Positions 1 to 7,710 of a stretch of 15,889 nucleotides of DNA are shown here, in pieces (position 1 is the first letter of the stretch; every line of letters begins with the position of its first letter). Position numbers and translations under genes: made by a program. The DNA is from Gammaproteobacteria bacterium (GTDB lineage Bacteria; Pseudomonadota; Gammaproteobacteria; DSM-19610): positions 1 through 15,889 of the forward strand of contig JAUXDG010000037.1 of NCBI GenBank assembly GCA_030618475.1. The letters run 5' to 3'. The notes beneath the pieces are model-generated. The model had not been told where the DNA came from, did no database searches, and saw nothing but the letters and a program-made list of their open reading frames with translations.

Positions 1-27
1 CTTTGTGACCTTCGTGTCCTTTGTGGT
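1..27. repeat. Three imperfect 9-bp tandem units at the window edge
   Basis: Three consecutive 9-mers, CTTTGTGAC, CTTCGTGTC and CTTTGTGGT, differ at only a few positions. The array starts at the first base of the window, so it may continue upstream. From memory, similar short runs turn up between genes in many environmental bacterial genomes, but I cannot name a function. It lies about 40 bases upstream of the prfB promoter. Confidence 0.45.
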
Positions 28-68
28 TAAGCTGGTGAGAAATCAGCACCGGCTTGCAGTATGCCCCT

Positions 69-97
69 TTGGCAGCCAACGACGAACCCGGTATGAT
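69..97 (+). promoter_or_regulatory. Sigma-70 promoter of prfB-lysS
   Basis: A -35 box TTGGCA (69-74) is followed by a 17-base spacer and a -10 box TATGAT (92-97). Each box matches the sigma-70 consensus at 5 of 6 positions, and the spacing is optimal. Transcription would start near 104, giving a leader of about 38 bases before the prfB start at 142. No competing gene occupies this stretch. Confidence 0.7.
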
Positions 98-141
98 TCC
101 CTTTTCTAATTTGGCACGCATTGAATCAGCAGGGGGTTGTT

Positions 142-1237
142 TTGGAAGTCAATCCGGTTTTGAATCAGATCAAGGACCTGAAAGGGCGTTCCCAGGCCCT
201 GAGGGGGTATCTTTGACTACGACAGCAAGAGTGAAAGACTGATCGAAGTCTGTCGTGAGCTGGAAGATCCGGATGTCTGGAATGATCCCGATAAGGCTCA
301 GGCACTGGGCAAGGAGCGGGCGCGCCTGGAGGAAATTGTCGGAACACTCGGCAGCATAGATACAGGGCTTCAAGACGCCGCCGATTTGCTGGCCATGGCT
401 TCGGAAGAAGACGACCAGGAGACCCTGGAGTCGGTGATTGCCGACGTCGAGGGCATGGAGATCCGCGTCGCGAGTCTGGAATTTCGCCGCATGTTTTCCG
501 GGGAAATGGATGAGGCGAATGCTTTTGTGGATATCCAGGCCGGCTCGGGCGGCACCGAGGCGCAGGACTGGGCCAATATGCTGTTACGCATGTATCTGCG
601 CTGGGCTGAGCGCCATGAGTTCTCGACTGATTTAATTGAAGTCTCGGCGGGTGAAGTCGCGGGTATCAAAAGTGCCACCATCAAAATTGACGGACCCTAT
701 GCCTTCGGCTGGCTGCGTACCGAAATCGGCGTGCATCGGCTGGTTCGCAAGTCACCCTTTGATTCGGGTAACAGGCGGCACACCTCATTTGCGGCGGTCT
801 TTGTCTCACCGGAAGTCGATGATGACTTCGAAGTTGAAATCAATCCGGCCGATCTGCGCATCGATGTCTACCGCGCCAGTGGGGCCGGTGGCCAGCACGT
901 CAACCGGACCGAGTCCGCCGTACGCATTACGCATAATCCCAGCGGCATCGTGGTTCAGTGCCAGAACGACCGTTCCCAGCACAAGAATCGTGCGACGGCA
1001 ATGAAGCAATTGAAAGCCAAGTTGTACGAACTGGAGATCCAGAAGCGCAACGTCGACCAGCAGCTGGTCGAAGACGGTAAATCAGATATCGGCTGGGGCA
1101 GCCAGATCCGTTCCTATGTACTCGACCAGTCACGGATCAAGGATCTTCGCACCAGTATCGAGACGGGAAATACCCAGGCGGTACTGGATGGTGACCTGGA
1201 TGCCTTTATCGAGGCCAGCCTCAAGAGCGGTTTGTAA
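142..1237 (+). CDS. prfB: Peptide chain release factor 2 (RF2), programmed +1 frameshift
   Basis: RF2 recognises UGA and UAA stop codons in the ribosomal A site and triggers release of the finished protein. The start is TTG at 142, preceded by AGGGGG at 131-136. Twenty-four codons are read before an in-frame TGA at 214-216; a +1 slip on CTT (211-213) resumes at GAC 215 and continues to TAA at 1235-1237, giving about 364 residues (E. coli RF2 has 365). After the slip the protein carries the stop-recognition tripeptide SPF at residues 204-206 and the catalytic GGQ at 249-251, close to the E. coli positions. An in-frame TTG at 121 is possible but lacks as good a ribosome-binding site. lysS follows after 2 bases, as in E. 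coli, so the two are cotranscribed. RF2 level sets the frameshift efficiency, which is an autoregulatory loop. The assignment is essentially certain. Confidence 0.97.
202..216 (+). promoter_or_regulatory. RF2 programmed +1 frameshift site
   Basis: AGGGGG (202-207) acts as an internal Shine-Dalgarno-like element 3 bases before the slippery CTT (211-213), which is followed by TGA and then C. The arrangement is the same as in the well-studied E. coli prfB site. When RF2 is scarce the ribosome pauses at TGA, slips forward one base and makes full-length RF2; when RF2 is abundant, translation ends after 24 codons. Confidence 0.95.
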
Positions 1238-1239
1238 AT

Positions 1240-2721
1240 ATGATTGAACAGGACGAACACAAACTCATTGCCCAGCGTCGACAAAAGCTGGCCCTGTTGC
1301 GGGAGCAAGGTGCTGCCTATCCCAATGATTTCCGTCGCGACTCGGTCGCCGCAGAAATCCATACCGAATACGGCGATAAAGACAGGGACTGGTTTGAGAC
1401 CAATACCATCAGGGTCAAAGTGGCCGGCCGCATGATGGGCAAGCGCGTCATGGGTAAGGCGAGCTTTGTCCATATTCAGGACATGTCCGGTCGCATTCAG
1501 CTTTTTCTGCGACGGGATTCCCTGCCGGAAGGTCGTTACCAGGAATTCAAGAGCTGGGATGTCGGCGATATTATCTGTTCGGAAGGTGCGTTATTCAAAA
1601 CCAACAAGGGCGAGCTTTCCGTCAAAGCGGATGACCTGCGACTACTGACAAAATCGCTGCGCCCGTTGCCGGAAAAATTTCACGGCCTCACCGACCAGGA
1701 GATCCGCTACCGGCAGCGCTATCTGGATCTCATCATGAATGAGGAATCCCGCGATGTTTTCATTGTGCGTTCACGCATCGTACAGTTCATCCGGGAATTT
1801 CTGAACCAGCGCAACTTCCTGGAAGTTGAAACCCCGATGATGCAGGGTATTCCGGGCGGCGCCATAGCCAGGCCTTTTACCACGCACCATAACGCACTGG
1901 ACATGCAACTGTATCTGCGTATTGCCCCCGAGTTATATCTGAAGCGCCTGGTGGTGGGTGGTTTCGAGAAAGTCTACGAAATCAACCGCAGTTTCCGTAA
2001 CGAAGGCCTGTCCACACGTCACAATCCGGAATTCACCATGCTGGAATTCTACGAGGCCTATGCGGATTACATCGACCTGATGGATATGAGCGAAGAACTT
2101 CTGCGTTCCATGGCGCAGTTTGTGATTGGCGATACGGTGGTTCCTTATCAGGGTGAGAGCTACGATTTCGGCAAACCGTTTGTCCGCATGACGGTGAAAG
2201 AATCCATTCTGCAGTTCAACCCTGAAGTCCAGGCAGAACAGCTGGAGGATCTGCAGGCTGCGCGCAAGCTCGCCGCGTCTCTGGATATCCCGCTGAAAGA
2301 CAGCTACGGCCTGGGCAAGGTGCAGATCGAGATTTTCGAAAAAACGGTGGAGCACCGCCTGAAAGATCCCACCTTCATCACTGCTTACCCGACCGAGGTT
2401 TCACCCCTGGCACGCTGCAATGACGAAGATCCCTTTATCACCGATCGTTTTGAATTCTTTGTCGGTGGACGTGAAATTGCCAATGGTTTTTCGGAGTTGA
2501 ACGATCCTGAAGATCAGGCGGAACGCTTCAGACGGCAGGTTGAGGAAAAAGAAGCCGGCGATGACGAAGCCATGCACTATGATGCCGATTATGTCTGTGC
2601 ACTGGAACACGGTCTGCCACCCACCGCAGGCGAGGGGATCGGTATAGACCGTCTGGTGATGCTGTTCACCGATTCAGCATCGATTCGTGATGTGTTGCTG
2701 TTCCCGCATATGCGTCAATAG
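1240..2721 (+). CDS. lysS: Lysyl-tRNA synthetase, class II
   Basis: Charges tRNA-Lys with lysine using ATP in the cytoplasm. The 493-residue protein has the usual class IIb layout: an N-terminal OB-fold anticodon-binding domain (roughly residues 55-150), then the catalytic domain. Class II motif 2 is seen around residue 251 (SFRNEG, followed by HNPEFTMLEFYEAY), and motif 3 near residues 464-475 (GEGIGIDRLVML). Length agrees with E. coli LysS (about 505). ATG at 1240 lies 2 bases after the prfB stop, so expression is probably coupled to prfB. The TAG stop (2719-2721) directly abuts the stop of the convergent deacetylase gene, leaving no room for an intergenic terminator. Confidence 0.97.
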   Translation: MIEQDEHKLIAQRRQKLALLREQGAAYPNDFRRDSVAAEIHTEYGDKDRDWFETNTIRVKVAGRMMGKRVMGKASFVHIQDMSGRIQLFLRRDSLPEGRYQEFKSWDVGDIICSEGALFKTNKGELSVKADDLRLLTKSLRPLPEKFHGLTDQEIRYRQRYLDLIMNEESRDVFIVRSRIVQFIREFLNQRNFLEVETPMMQGIPGGAIARPFTTHHNALDMQLYLRIAPELYLKRLVVGGFEKVYEINRSFRNEGLSTRHNPEFTMLEFYEAYADYIDLMDMSEELLRSMAQFVIGDTVVPYQGESYDFGKPFVRMTVKESILQFNPEVQAEQLEDLQAARKLAASLDIPLKDSYGLGKVQIEIFEKTVEHRLKDPTFITAYPTEVSPLARCNDEDPFITDRFEFFVGGREIANGFSELNDPEDQAERFRRQVEEKEAGDDEAMHYDADYVCALEHGLPPTAGEGIGIDRLVMLFTDSASIRDVLLFPHMRQ

Positions 2722-3646
2722 TCAATCCAGCCTCATGAGTGCGCGAATATGCTGCACGGCAGAACGACCCAGGGCCTGCGCTTGATAACCGCCTTCGAGG
2801 GTCGAGACCACACGCCCCCGGGCGTGGTGTTCGGCGAGTTTCATGATTTCCCGCGTTACCCAGTAATAATCACTGTCCAGCAGGTTGAGCTGACCCATAT
2901 CATCGTCGAAGTGGGCATCGAAACCGGCCGACACCAGTATCAGTTGCGGTCTGAACAGGTGCAGGGCCGGTAACCAGTGCTCCTGTACGGCCTGCTGGAA
3001 CGCCTCGCTGTAAGCACCGGCCTTGAGTGGAGCATGAATGATGTGCTTGTGCTCGCGGTTCAGCGGGGTGTTGGGATAGAATGGGTGTTGAAATGTCGAA
3101 CACAGCATAACCCGCTGATCATCTTGAAACACGCTTTCGGTACCATTGCCGTGGTGGACATCGAAATCGACAATCGCGACGCGCGCGAGGCCAGCGGCGA
3201 GGGCATGGGCCGCACCCACCGCTACGTTGTTGAAGATACAGAATCCCATCGCCCGGTTCTGCTCCGCGTGGTGCCCTGGTGGACGGATGCCACAGAACGC
3301 CGTGTCCGCCTCGCCGCGCAGTACCAGATCGACCCCCTGCACCCACCGCCCCCGCAGCACGGCGGGCAGCCTCCAGGCTGTCTGCACCCATCGCCGTGTC
3401 CGCATCGAGCATCACCAGACCCGTCTGCGGCGCCCGGCGTTCGATGTCCTCGAGGTACGCGGGTGAGTGAACACGGCAGAGTTGCTGGCGGCTTGCCCGT
3501 GGGGCGTCATGCCGATCGAGCAGATCCATCAGGCCGGAGGCGATCAGCGCGTCCTCGATGGCGTACAGGCGCTGTGGCGACTCGGGATGATGTTTGCCCG
3601 TGTCGTGACGGAGGCAGGCAGCATGGCTAATGTAGGCAGTGGTCAC
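2722..3646 (-). pseudogene. Histone deacetylase-family (AcuC/HDAC-like) gene, broken by one frameshift
   Basis: Members of this family are zinc hydrolases that remove acetyl or related acyl groups from lysines, polyamines or similar amines. Translation from GTG at 3646 gives a normal N-terminus (HDTGKHHPESPQRL) for 101 codons, up to 3344. The family sequence then continues in another frame from 3342 (VQGVDLVL onward) to TGA at 2722-2724. Removing one G from the GGG at 3342-3344 joins the halves into AVVQGVDLVL and an uninterrupted protein of about 307 residues, the usual size. All catalytic landmarks lie in the second part: GHHAE, DFDVHHGNGTE (zinc ligands), SAGFDAH (zinc ligand) and LEGGY. 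It diverges from the acetyltransferase gene at 3729, with 82 bases between them. Because everything apart from one base is well conserved, this is either a very recent mutation or a sequencing or assembly error. Family certainty is high; true pseudogene status is open. Confidence 0.85.
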
Positions 3647-3728
3647 GGCGGGGTCACTGGCTGCTATGATTGTCCACAGTTTAACAATTCGACCGACTTT
3701 TAGTACACCTCAGAGGATTTTTCGAAAC

Positions 3729-6407
3729 ATGGATAAGCACTATCTCAACAAGCTGTTTGAGCCAAAGTCTGTTGCCGTATTCGGCGCCAGTGACCGCAGT
3801 GGGTCGGTGGGTCAGCTGGTTTTCAAAAACATGATCGAGGGCGATTTCGGTGGTGAGGTCTACCCGATCAACCCGAAACACGACGAGGTGCAGGGGCACA
3901 AGGCTTATCCGGATCTCAACAGCATCGGCAGGCCTGTCGATCTGGCGGTGATCACCACGCCGGCACCGACAGTCGCGGGGATAATCGAGGCCTGTGGCAA
4001 ATACGGTATACGCGCAGCGGTGGTTATATCGGCCGGGTTCCGCGAGGTTGGGGCTTCGGGGCTGAAACTGGAACAGGCGCTGGTGGAAAACGCGCGCCGC
4101 TACGGGCTGCGCTTCATCGGGCCTAACTGCCTGGGCATCATGCGTCCCGGCAGCGGGCTCAACTGTACCTTCAACAAGGGCAGCGCCAGTCCCGGCAAGA
4201 TTGCCCTGGTGTCCCAGTCCGGTGCGCTGTGCACGGCGATTCTCGATTGGTCGGCCGCCAACAGGATCGGTTTTTCCACCGTGGTATCTACCGGGATTTC
4301 GGCAGATACCGACTTCGGCGACGTGCTCGATTACCTGGTGAATGACCCGGAAACCAAGAGTATCCTGCTCTACATCGAGGGGATTCACAATGCGCGCTCG
4401 TTCATGAGCGGACTGCGTGCCGCTGCCCGCGTCAAGCCGGTGATCGCCCTCAAGGTCGGCCGGCACGCCAGCGGTTCAAAGGCGGCCATGTCCCACACCG
4501 GCGCCATGGTCGGTGCTGATGACGTGTTCGACAGCGCCTTGCGTCGGGCCGGTGTAGTGCGCGGTATGCGCATCGTCGACCTGTTTTCCGCGGCAACCAC
4601 ACTGACCTCGGTGTTCAGTGTGGAGGGTGAGCGACTCGCCATAATCACCAATGGCGGCGGCCCTGGTGTGATGGCGACCGACCGCGCCACCGACCTCGGC
4701 CTGTCACTGGCAAGCTTGTCGGAACAAACACTGGACAGGCTGAACGGGGTGCTTCCGGCGACCTGGTCAAAGGCTAATCCGGTGGATGTCATCGGCGACG
4801 CCACAGCAGAGCGCTATGATCAGGCCGTCAGGATCTGCATGGAGGATTCCGGCGTGGATGGCGTGCTGGTCATACTTACACCACAGGCAATGACCGATCC
4901 TACCGCGGTGGCCCGGGCGCTGGTGGAACTCGCCGCCGCCTGCCGTAAGCCACTGCTGGCCTGCTGGATGGGGGATATCCAGATTGCAGAGGGCCGCAAC
5001 GTGCTGCGTAATGCCAGTATACCCACCTTCAATACCCCGGAAGCGGCCGTCGAGGCGTTTTCCTACCTGGTGGACTATTACCGTAATCAGAAGCTACTGC
5101 TCGAGACACCCGGGCCGCTGTCACTCGGCAGGGCGCCGGACGTCTCGGGTGCGCGGCTGATTATCGAGGGTGCGCTCGCCGAAGGACGCAAAGTGCTCAG
5201 CGAGTCGGAGTCCAAGGCAATACTGCGTGCCTTTCACATCCCCACCGCGCAGGCAAGCGTGGTGCGGTCACCGAATGAAGCGTTGGTGCAGGCCGAGAAT
5301 CTGGGTTTTCCGATAGCATTGAAAATCAATTCCCCGGATATCACCCACAAGTCGGATGCCGGCGGAGTGCATCTCGGTATCACCAATGCCCAGGCGGTGC
5401 GCAGCGCTTACAATGACATGCTTGCCAGGGTGAGGAAAAACCGCCCCGAGGCAAGTCTCGATGGGGTTACTATCGAACCGATGCTGCAGCGCCCCAATGG
5501 CAGGGAACTGCTGGTGGGCCTGATCACTGATCCGCTGTTCGGTCCGGTCATTACCTTCGGTGCCGGTGGTACTGCCGTCGAGGTCATGGGCGACCGGGCA
5601 GTGACGCTGCCGCCGCTCAATCACAGACTGGTGCATGACCTGGTGAGTCAGACCCGGGTGTACCGCCTGCTCGGCGCATTCCGCCACATGCCGGTTGCCG
5701 ACATGGATGCCCTGGAGCAAGTGCTGCTGCGCGTTTCGGAGATCGCCTGTGAGCTGCCGCTGGTCAGGGAGCTGGATATCAATCCACTGATTGTGGATGA
5801 GAATGGCGCCATTGCCGTGGACGCCCGGGTGGTGGTTGATTATCAGTCGCCGGGCGCCGAGCGCTACAGCCACATGGCAATCCATCCGTATCCCGCTCAT
5901 CTGGTCAGTCACTGGCAGCTGCCGGATGGTACTGACCTGGTGATAAGGGCAATTCGCCCCGAGGATGCCGAAATCGAGCAGACCTTTGTCCGCAAACTCT
6001 CAGAGCGGGCGAAGTATTTCCGTTTCATGCAGTCCATTAACGAACTCAGTCCGCAAATGCTGGCCCGCTTTACCCAGATCGATTACGACCGGGAAATGGC
6101 CCTTATCGCCGTGGTGGAGGTGGGTGGCCGGGAAACCGAGATCGGTGTGGCACGCTATATCACCAACCCGGATGGCAGGAGCTGTGAGTTTGCCATTGTG
6201 GTTGCGGACGACTGGCAGCAGAAGGGCATTGCGCACCGCTTGATGCAGCAACTCATTGAGACGGCGCGCAGCCATACACTGCAGCTTATGGAAGGTGAGG
6301 TGTTGACCAGTAACCAGGAAATGCTGAGTCTTGCTGCCGAGCTGGGATTCAGCATCGCCTCGAGCGAGGTCGACCGCAATATCAAACATGTCAGCCGGCG
6401 CCTGTAG
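3729..6407 (+). CDS. Pat/YfiQ-type protein: NDP-forming acyl-CoA synthetase domains fused to a GNAT lysine acetyltransferase
   Basis: The domain order matches protein lysine acetyltransferase Pat (YfiQ/PatZ in E. coli, 886 aa; here 892). A CoA-binding Rossmann domain begins at residue 10 (EPKSVAVFGAS), followed by succinyl-CoA-synthetase-like domains to about residue 470, an ATP-grasp domain (about 485-710, with FGAGGTAVE and DINPL), and a GNAT domain (about 720-892). In the GNAT part, CEFAIVV carries the likely general-base glutamate E820, followed by the acetyl-CoA-binding QQKGIAHRL. E. coli Pat acetylates proteins such as acetyl-CoA synthetase. Unlike E. coli, which as I recall it has Asn, this protein keeps His256 in MSHTGAM, the phosphohistidine position of active ADP-forming enzymes. 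ATG 3729 is preferred over upstream in-frame starts because the family homology begins there and AGAGGA (3712-3717) precedes it by 11 bases. It diverges from the deacetylase-like gene. Confidence 0.9.
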   Translation: MDKHYLNKLFEPKSVAVFGASDRSGSVGQLVFKNMIEGDFGGEVYPINPKHDEVQGHKAYPDLNSIGRPVDLAVITTPAPTVAGIIEACGKYGIRAAVVISAGFREVGASGLKLEQALVENARRYGLRFIGPNCLGIMRPGSGLNCTFNKGSASPGKIALVSQSGALCTAILDWSAANRIGFSTVVSTGISADTDFGDVLDYLVNDPETKSILLYIEGIHNARSFMSGLRAAARVKPVIALKVGRHASGSKAAMSHTGAMVGADDVFDSALRRAGVVRGMRIVDLFSAATTLTSVFSVEGERLAIITNGGGPGVMATDRATDLGLSLASLSEQTLDRLNGVLPATWSKANPVDVIGDATAERYDQAVRICMEDSGVDGVLVILTPQAMTDPTAVARALVELAAACRKPLLACWMGDIQIAEGRNVLRNASIPTFNTPEAAVEAFSYLVDYYRNQKLLLETPGPLSLGRAPDVSGARLIIEGALAEGRKVLSESESKAILRAFHIPTAQASVVRSPNEALVQAENLGFPIALKINSPDITHKSDAGGVHLGITNAQAVRSAYNDMLARVRKNRPEASLDGVTIEPMLQRPNGRELLVGLITDPLFGPVITFGAGGTAVEVMGDRAVTLPPLNHRLVHDLVSQTRVYRLLGAFRHMPVADMDALEQVLLRVSEIACELPLVRELDINPLIVDENGAIAVDARVVVDYQSPGAERYSHMAIHPYPAHLVSHWQLPDGTDLVIRAIRPEDAEIEQTFVRKLSERAKYFRFMQSINELSPQMLARFTQIDYDREMALIAVVEVGGRETEIGVARYITNPDGRSCEFAIVVADDWQQKGIAHRLMQQLIETARSHTLQLMEGEVLTSNQEMLSLAAELGFSIASSEVDRNIKHVSRRL

Positions 6408-6453
6408 CACCGCTTTACCCCGGCTTGTGTTTGCGCTCAAGCAGACGGCTGAG

Positions 6454-6474
6454 TCAATCATCCCGGGTGATTGA
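6454..6474. repeat. Inverted repeat upstream of the GIY-YIG-like gene
   Basis: TCAATCA (6454-6460) and TGATTGA (6468-6474) are perfect 7-bp inverted arms around TCCCGGG, which itself contains the palindrome CCCGGG. No T-run follows, so it is a poor terminator for the acetyltransferase gene. It ends 4 bases before ATG 6479 and could be an operator or an RNA hairpin that occludes the start, or simply coding sequence if translation starts further upstream. Confidence 0.4.
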
Positions 6475-6478
6475 AGCT

Positions 6479-6868
6479 ATGCGCACTGCAGACCCGGATC
6501 GTGATTCGCGGATCTCGGCATGGAAGAAGAAGGCCAGGGCGGCGGCGAAAGCCTCAAGAAAACGCAAGCTGTACATCATTACGCTTCACCCGGAGGTATT
6601 GAATCGCACGGAATTTCGCCATGCCAATCCGAACTATATCGAGGGAATGCCCTGTGTGTATGTCGGTATCACGATCCATGATCCCGGGGACCGCTATGAG
6701 CAACACAAGACAGGATACAAGTGCAGTAAGTATCCCCGAAAATTCGGGGTCGAATTGGCGTTGGAGCTTATCGACGGCTTTGACGAAGCAGGGTTGACGG
6801 ATGAAGAAAAAGAACCTGCACTGGCCGACTGGTTGCGTGACCAGGGTTATGCTGTATGGCAGAACTGA
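6479..6868 (+). CDS. Small GIY-YIG-like domain protein, function unknown
   Basis: The 129-residue protein starts with a basic segment (residues 9-30, many Lys/Arg/Ala), then LYIITL (31-36), an insertion, CVYVGITIHD (59-68) and RYEQHKTG (72-79). The spacing and residues resemble GIY-YIG nuclease folds: LYI stands for GIY, VYVG for YIG, and the following Arg and His fit the conserved positions after YIG. Some GIY-YIG proteins cut DNA in repair or as mobile nucleases, but no partner domain is present here, so the biological role is unknown. ATG 6479 is chosen; TTG 6425 and GTG 6467 are in-frame alternatives, and none has a strong ribosome-binding site. It is convergent with the rhomboid gene, with only 18 bases between the stops. 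Confidence 0.65.
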   Translation: MRTADPDRDSRISAWKKKARAAAKASRKRKLYIITLHPEVLNRTEFRHANPNYIEGMPCVYVGITIHDPGDRYEQHKTGYKCSKYPRKFGVELALELIDGFDEAGLTDEEKEPALADWLRDQGYAVWQN

Positions 6869-6886
6869 CCCACACCCTGCGATGGT

Positions 6887-7534
6887 TCATTCTATGGGCT
6901 CTTCTTGATCTTCCTGCTCTTCCTCTTCCCAGCTGTATGTTTTCGGGGGTGGTGCGGGGTCATGATTCTTGAGCAGCATCGCCAAGGCAACGCCGATAAC
7001 AGCACCGAAGAAATGCGACTCAAAGGAAACACCGGGTTTGGTCGGGAAAATACCCCAGATCATACTGCCGTACAGAAAAAATACGATCATGGAAAGTATG
7101 ATAGCGCGCTTGTCCCAGCGCAGTACTCCTATGGTAAAAATAAAGAACATGATGCCAAAGCTCAGGCCGCTTGCACCAATATGATAAGCACTGCGGGCAA
7201 ACAGCCAGACGCCTAAACCGGTTCCCAGATACAGCACAGGGACAACAATTTTTGCTGACCTTGGGTAACCGTAAAGGAGTGCCGTGCCCAGGATGATGAG
7301 TGGTGCGGTATTGGAGGACAGATGGGATAGTGAACCATGAATCAGGGGCGCCATAGCAATACCGGTGAGTCCGCTGACGCGGAGCGGGTACACACCATAC
7401 TGAACAAAGTAAAGACCAAACAGGAGTTCAATCAGCTTTACTACCCACAAGATCAGCGTAAACAGCGTTGCCAGCATAAATGAACGACGCAGTCGGGCGT
7501 TGTCATTTTGAAGATAATTGGGGGCAGAGTACAT
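6887..7534 (-). CDS. Rhomboid-family intramembrane serine protease
   Basis: A polytopic inner-membrane protein of 215 residues that would cleave other membrane proteins within the bilayer. Hydrophobic segments lie near residues 20-44, 55-65, 77-89, 96-113, 121-139, 146-162 and 174-188. The catalytic serine is S122 in GASG and the catalytic histidine H174 in SHFFGAVIG; the oxyanion-side pattern HGSLSHLSSN (66-75) is also present. These are the hallmarks of active rhomboids. After the last helix comes a Pro-rich then very acidic tail ending EEEEQEDQEEPIE. ATG at 7534 is preferred because it begins a normal leader; an in-frame TTG at 7552 would add six residues. The substrate is unknown. The gene stands alone, convergent with the GIY-YIG-like gene. 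Confidence 0.88.
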   Translation of the reverse strand: MYSAPNYLQNDNARLRRSFMLATLFTLILWVVKLIELLFGLYFVQYGVYPLRVSGLTGIAMAPLIHGSLSHLSSNTAPLIILGTALLYGYPRSAKIVVPVLYLGTGLGVWLFARSAYHIGASGLSFGIMFFIFTIGVLRWDKRAIILSMIVFFLYGSMIWGIFPTKPGVSFESHFFGAVIGVALAMLLKNHDPAPPPKTYSWEEEEQEDQEEPIE

Positions 7535-7593
7535 ATGGAAAGCACCGGGCAACCCGTAGAGGCTATCGCCAACGAAGTCGCTTATGAGGCATG

Positions 7594-7625
7594 ACGCCGA
7601 CCCGATACCGCAAGCGCTTCGGCGT
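7594..7625. repeat. Inverted repeat between the rhomboid and sodC genes
   Basis: ACGCCGA (7594-7600) and TCGGCGT (7619-7625) form perfect 7-bp arms with an 18-base loop. It lies in the gap upstream of the rhomboid gene and downstream of sodC. There is no T-run, so its role (hairpin or chance) is undecided. Confidence 0.35.
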
Positions 7626-7669
7626 GCTACGCAGCTCTTTGCGGGTCAACGTCGAAAACTGAAAGAGGG

Positions 7670-7698
7670 GCGGAGGGATGAAGTTTTAATCCCTCCGC
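7670..7698 (-). terminator. Hairpin downstream of sodC, probable terminator
   Basis: GCGGAGGGAT (7670-7679) and ATCCCTCCGC (7689-7698) are perfect 10-bp arms around a 9-base loop. The hairpin starts 12 bases beyond the sodC stop on the minus strand. Only a mixed C/T tract follows on that strand, so it may be a weak intrinsic terminator or a transcript-stabilising 3' stem. Confidence 0.65.
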
Positions 7699-7710
7699 GC
7701 CGCGTTGATT

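Noticed and set aside
54..242. Open frame of 62 codons ahead of and over the prfB start
   Set aside because: It overlaps the prfB promoter and the RF2 N-terminus in another frame and has no recognisable product.
2977..3630. Plus-strand open frame of 217 codons over the deacetylase region
   Set aside because: The minus strand encodes recognisable deacetylase sequence across the whole span; the plus frame is rich in Arg/Pro/His, typical of antisense shadows.
3681..3709. TTAACA - 17 - TACACC as the promoter of the Pat-like gene
   Set aside because: The -10 box matches consensus at only 3 of 6 positions; too weak to list.
3639..3728. Longer N-terminus for the Pat-like protein (30 extra codons)
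   Set aside because: Family homology begins at ATG 3729, which has its own Shine-Dalgarno; the extra residues overlap the start of the divergent gene.
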